A DNA stretch of 8,411 nt. It comes from Propionibacterium sp. GTDB lineage: Bacteria > Actinomycetota > Actinomycetes > Propionibacteriales > Propionibacteriaceae. The stretch's first letter is position 1. Each line of letters opens with the position of its first letter. The stretch is taken from NCBI GenBank assembly GCA_012719335.1, contig JAAYAO010000121.1, forward strand, positions 1 to 8,411. The letters are read 5' to 3'. Below, piece after piece: positions 6,880-8,411 of this stretch. The translations under genes were made by a program, and so were the position numbers. The notes beneath the pieces were generated by a model. It searched no databases, was not told the origin of the DNA, and saw nothing but the letters and a program-made list of their open reading frames with translations.

Positions 6880-6885
6880 TAGATT
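6880..6885 (+). promoter_or_regulatory. Probable -10 element of the feoAB promoter
   Basis: TAGATT at 6880-6885 is followed by six bases and then the ATG at 6892, which places the transcript start on the A of the start codon. There is no Shine-Dalgarno sequence, so the message is probably leaderless. A weak -35 (TGGTGA, 6857-6862) would sit 17 bases upstream, inside the iron box. Confidence 0.55.
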
Positions 6886-6891
6886 GTGGGC

Positions 6892-7125
6892 ATGCCCGGG
6901 TACAACCTGGTGGTCGCACCGCAGCGTCTGCCGCTGATGATCGTCGAAGCCAATCCGGCCCGTCCGGTGGCTCGCCGACTGGCATCCCTGGGCCTGCGCC
7001 GAGGCGCCGAGATCGAAGTGCTGCACGGCACCGCCGGTGGTGGCCGGGTGGTGGCCGTGGCCGGTGCCAGGGTCGCCCTCGGCAAGGACCTGCTCGGCGA
7101 TTTCCGGGTGAGAACCCATGACTGA
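6892..7125 (+). CDS. feoA: Ferrous iron transport protein A (FeoA)
   Basis: Small cytoplasmic SH3-like protein that works with the FeoB ferrous iron transporter, probably by modulating its GTPase domain. The 77 residues are typical for FeoA. Visible family pattern: a first strand region around LPLMIVEA, then [20 protein letters not shown] (about 28-47), which matches the family signature of a leucine-rich turn followed by G-x-x-hydrophobic-x-V, and a C-terminal strand ending [13 protein letters not shown]. The ATG at 6892 is preferred over the GTG at 6886 because TAGATT is ideally spaced for a leaderless transcript from 6892 and neither start has a ribosome binding site. The stop codon lies inside the start of feoB (8-base overlap, 7118-7125), so feoA and feoB form one operon behind the iron box. 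Confidence 0.9.
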   Translation: MPGYNLVVAPQRLPLMIVEANPARPVARRLASLGLRRGAEIEVLHGTAGGGRVVAVAGARVALGKDLLGDFRVRTHD

Positions 7126-8411
7126 ACCCGGCACCCGTCCCAAGCGCTTGACCCTGCGCCCGGTGGCCTCGGCCACCCCCTCCTGCCACGCCGCGGCGAC
7201 GTCGGGGGGAGCGGGGCCGGACGCGCCGGTGATCGTCTTCGCCGGTCTGCCGAACGTCGGTAAATCCACCCTCTTCAACGCCGCGACCCGGTCGCGGGTG
7301 ACCACCGGCAACTGGCCCGGCACCACCGTGGACGTGGCCCGGGGCCGCTGGAAGGTGCTGCTGCCCGGGTGCGAATGCGACCACTTCGACGGCGCCTGCG
7401 ATTGCGACGAATGCGGCTGCCCCCAATCACGCAGCACCGCCTGGACGGTGGTCGACCTGCCCGGCGCCTACAGCCTGGACGCGCACTCCCCGGACGAGGC
7501 GCTGGCCCGCGATCTGATCGTCACCGAAGCCCCCGACGCGGTGGTGGCGGTGGTCGACTCGGCCAACCTCACCCGCGGCCTCTACCTGGTCAGCGAATTG
7601 CGCGAGCGGGCCCTGCGGGTGATCGTCGCCCTCACCATGGGCGATGTGGCCGAACGGCGCGGCGTGCGGATCAACCCCGAGGTGCTGGCCGCCGAACTGG
7701 GCTGCCCGGTGGTGCCGGTCGATCCCCGGCGACGCACCGGCCTGGTGGAGTTGGCCCATGCGGTGGGGGACGCGCTGCGCCGGCCGGTCCTGTTGCCCCG
7801 GATCCGGGCACCCTTCGACGCCGAGGACGAACTGGCCGAGGCCGACGAACGCTTCGGCTGGATCGACGGGGTCGTCGAGCGCAGCACCGAAGCCGGCGAG
7901 GCCCGGCAGAACTGGTCGGATCGGATCGACCGGGTGGCCACCGCCCCGGTCTGGGGCGGGCTGCTGTTCCTGGCGGTGATGTTCGTGGTCTTCCAGATCA
8001 CCACCACCGTCGCCGCACCCCTGCAGGACTTCCTGGACGGTCTGTTCACCGGCCCGGTCAGTGACGGGGCCTCCCGGCTGCTGGGCGCGATCGGGCTCGG
8101 CGGCGGCTGGGTCGAGGGCCTGATCGTCAACGGCTTGATCGCCGGTGTCGGGATGCTGCTCACCTTCGTCCCGCTGATGGCGCTGATGTTCCTGCTGCTG
8201 GCGCTGCTGGAGGACTCCGGCTATCTGGCCCGGGCCGCGGTCGTCACCGACCGGGTGATGCGTGCCCTGGGTCTGCCCGGACGGGCCTTCCTGCCGCTGA
8301 TCGTCGGCTTCGGATGCAACGTCCCGGCGATCAGCGCGACCCGGATCCTGCCCAACGCCCGACACCGCCTGCTGACCGCTCTGTTGGTGCCGCTGACCGC
8401 CTGTTCGGCCC
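7118..8411 (+). CDS. feoB: Ferrous iron transport protein B (FeoB), 3'-truncated by window edge
   Basis: Membrane transporter for Fe2+ with an N-terminal G-protein domain. I translated 431 residues; family members usually exceed 600, and the frame is open at the right edge. A 40-residue extension containing SCH (22-24) precedes the GTPase motifs: G1 GLPNVGKST (43-51), G2 at GTT (68-70), G3 DLPG (113-116) and a G4-like TMGD (173-176), which has Thr where Asn is usual. Between G2 and G3 lies a cysteine-rich insert with Cys85, 87, 94, 96, 99 and 101 plus His89. The membrane domain begins near residue 278 with hydrophobic segments at about 280-300, 331-365 and 388-405, and it includes the conserved GFGCNVPAI (398-406; Cys400). 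The start ATG overlaps the feoA stop, so expression is likely coupled and iron-regulated. Identity is firm; the role of the insert is unknown. Confidence 0.95.
   Translation, partial: MTEPGTRPKRLTLRPVASATPSCHAAATSGGAGPDAPVIVFAGLPNVGKSTLFNAATRSRVTTGNWPGTTVDVARGRWKVLLPGCECDHFDGACDCDECGCPQSRSTAWTVVDLPGAYSLDAHSPDEALARDLIVTEAPDAVVAVVDSANLTRGLYLVSELRERALRVIVALTMGDVAERRGVRINPEVLAAELGCPVVPVDPRRRTGLVELAHAVGDALRRPVLLPRIRAPFDAEDELAEADERFGWIDGVVERSTEAGEARQNWSDRIDRVATAPVWGGLLFLAVMFVVFQITTTVAAPLQDFLDGLFTGPVSDGASRLLGAIGLGGGWVEGLIVNGLIAGVGMLLTFVPLMALMFLLLALLEDSGYLARAAVVTDRVMRALGLPGRAFLPLIVGFGCNVPAISATRILPNARHRLLTALLVPLTACSA

Noticed and set aside
7427..8365. A 312-codon minus-strand open frame opposite feoB
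   Set aside because: It is Gln/Gly/Pro/Arg-rich with no domain signature, and it is fully antisense to the well-conserved FeoB frame.
1..8411. CRISPR arrays, tRNA/rRNA genes, insertion sequences, prophage or toxin-antitoxin genes
   Set aside because: I looked for regularly spaced repeats, cloverleaf-like sequences, transposase or integrase motifs and small paired genes and found none. The only repeats seen are the palindromic units at 4459-4610.

Overview
The window is GC-rich DNA (roughly two thirds G+C by eye) from a high-GC Gram-positive bacterium, most likely an actinobacterium. Three things point there. The divergent block pncB / clpS-DUF2017 matches the order known around pncB1 in mycobacteria (Rv1330c-Rv1331-Rv1332). 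A DtxR/IdeR-type iron box precedes feoAB. GTG starts and probable leaderless starts are frequent. A member of the Propionibacteriaceae or a related family fits, but the genus cannot be fixed from the sequence alone.

Layout. Positions 1-2172 (+) carry a fructose-family PTS permease cut by the left edge. It shows the tail of an EIIA domain, then EIIB, EIIC, and a second complete EIIA domain (an A-B-C-A order). A strong hairpin follows, then malQ (2301-4415, +), a 4-alpha-glucanotransferase. malQ converges on pncB (4605-5894, -), nicotinate phosphoribosyltransferase. The 189-bp gap between them holds two inverted copies of a REP-like palindromic element, one of which supplies the pncB stop codon. 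A 69-bp divergent promoter region separates pncB from clpS (5964-6275, +). clpS overlaps a DUF2017 gene (6272-6835, +) by 4 bp. A 56-bp gap containing an iron box leads to feoA (6892-7125, +), which overlaps feoB (7118 to beyond the right edge).

How the genes work together. PTS uptake and MalQ both feed carbon into glycolysis or glycogen/maltodextrin turnover, but they look separately transcribed. PncB salvages nicotinate for NAD. ClpS delivers N-degron substrates to ClpCP/ClpAP, and its overlap with DUF2017 suggests coupled expression and perhaps a shared role. FeoA-FeoB import ferrous iron, and the iron box indicates repression when iron is plentiful.

I see no phage, IS, CRISPR, toxin-antitoxin or defence system and no RNA genes. 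The window is mostly conserved chromosomal core. The points most worth a second look are the duplicated EIIA domain, the six-cysteine insert in the FeoB GTPase domain, the palindromic repeats at the malQ/pncB junction, and the compact, apparently leaderless iron-regulated feo promoter.
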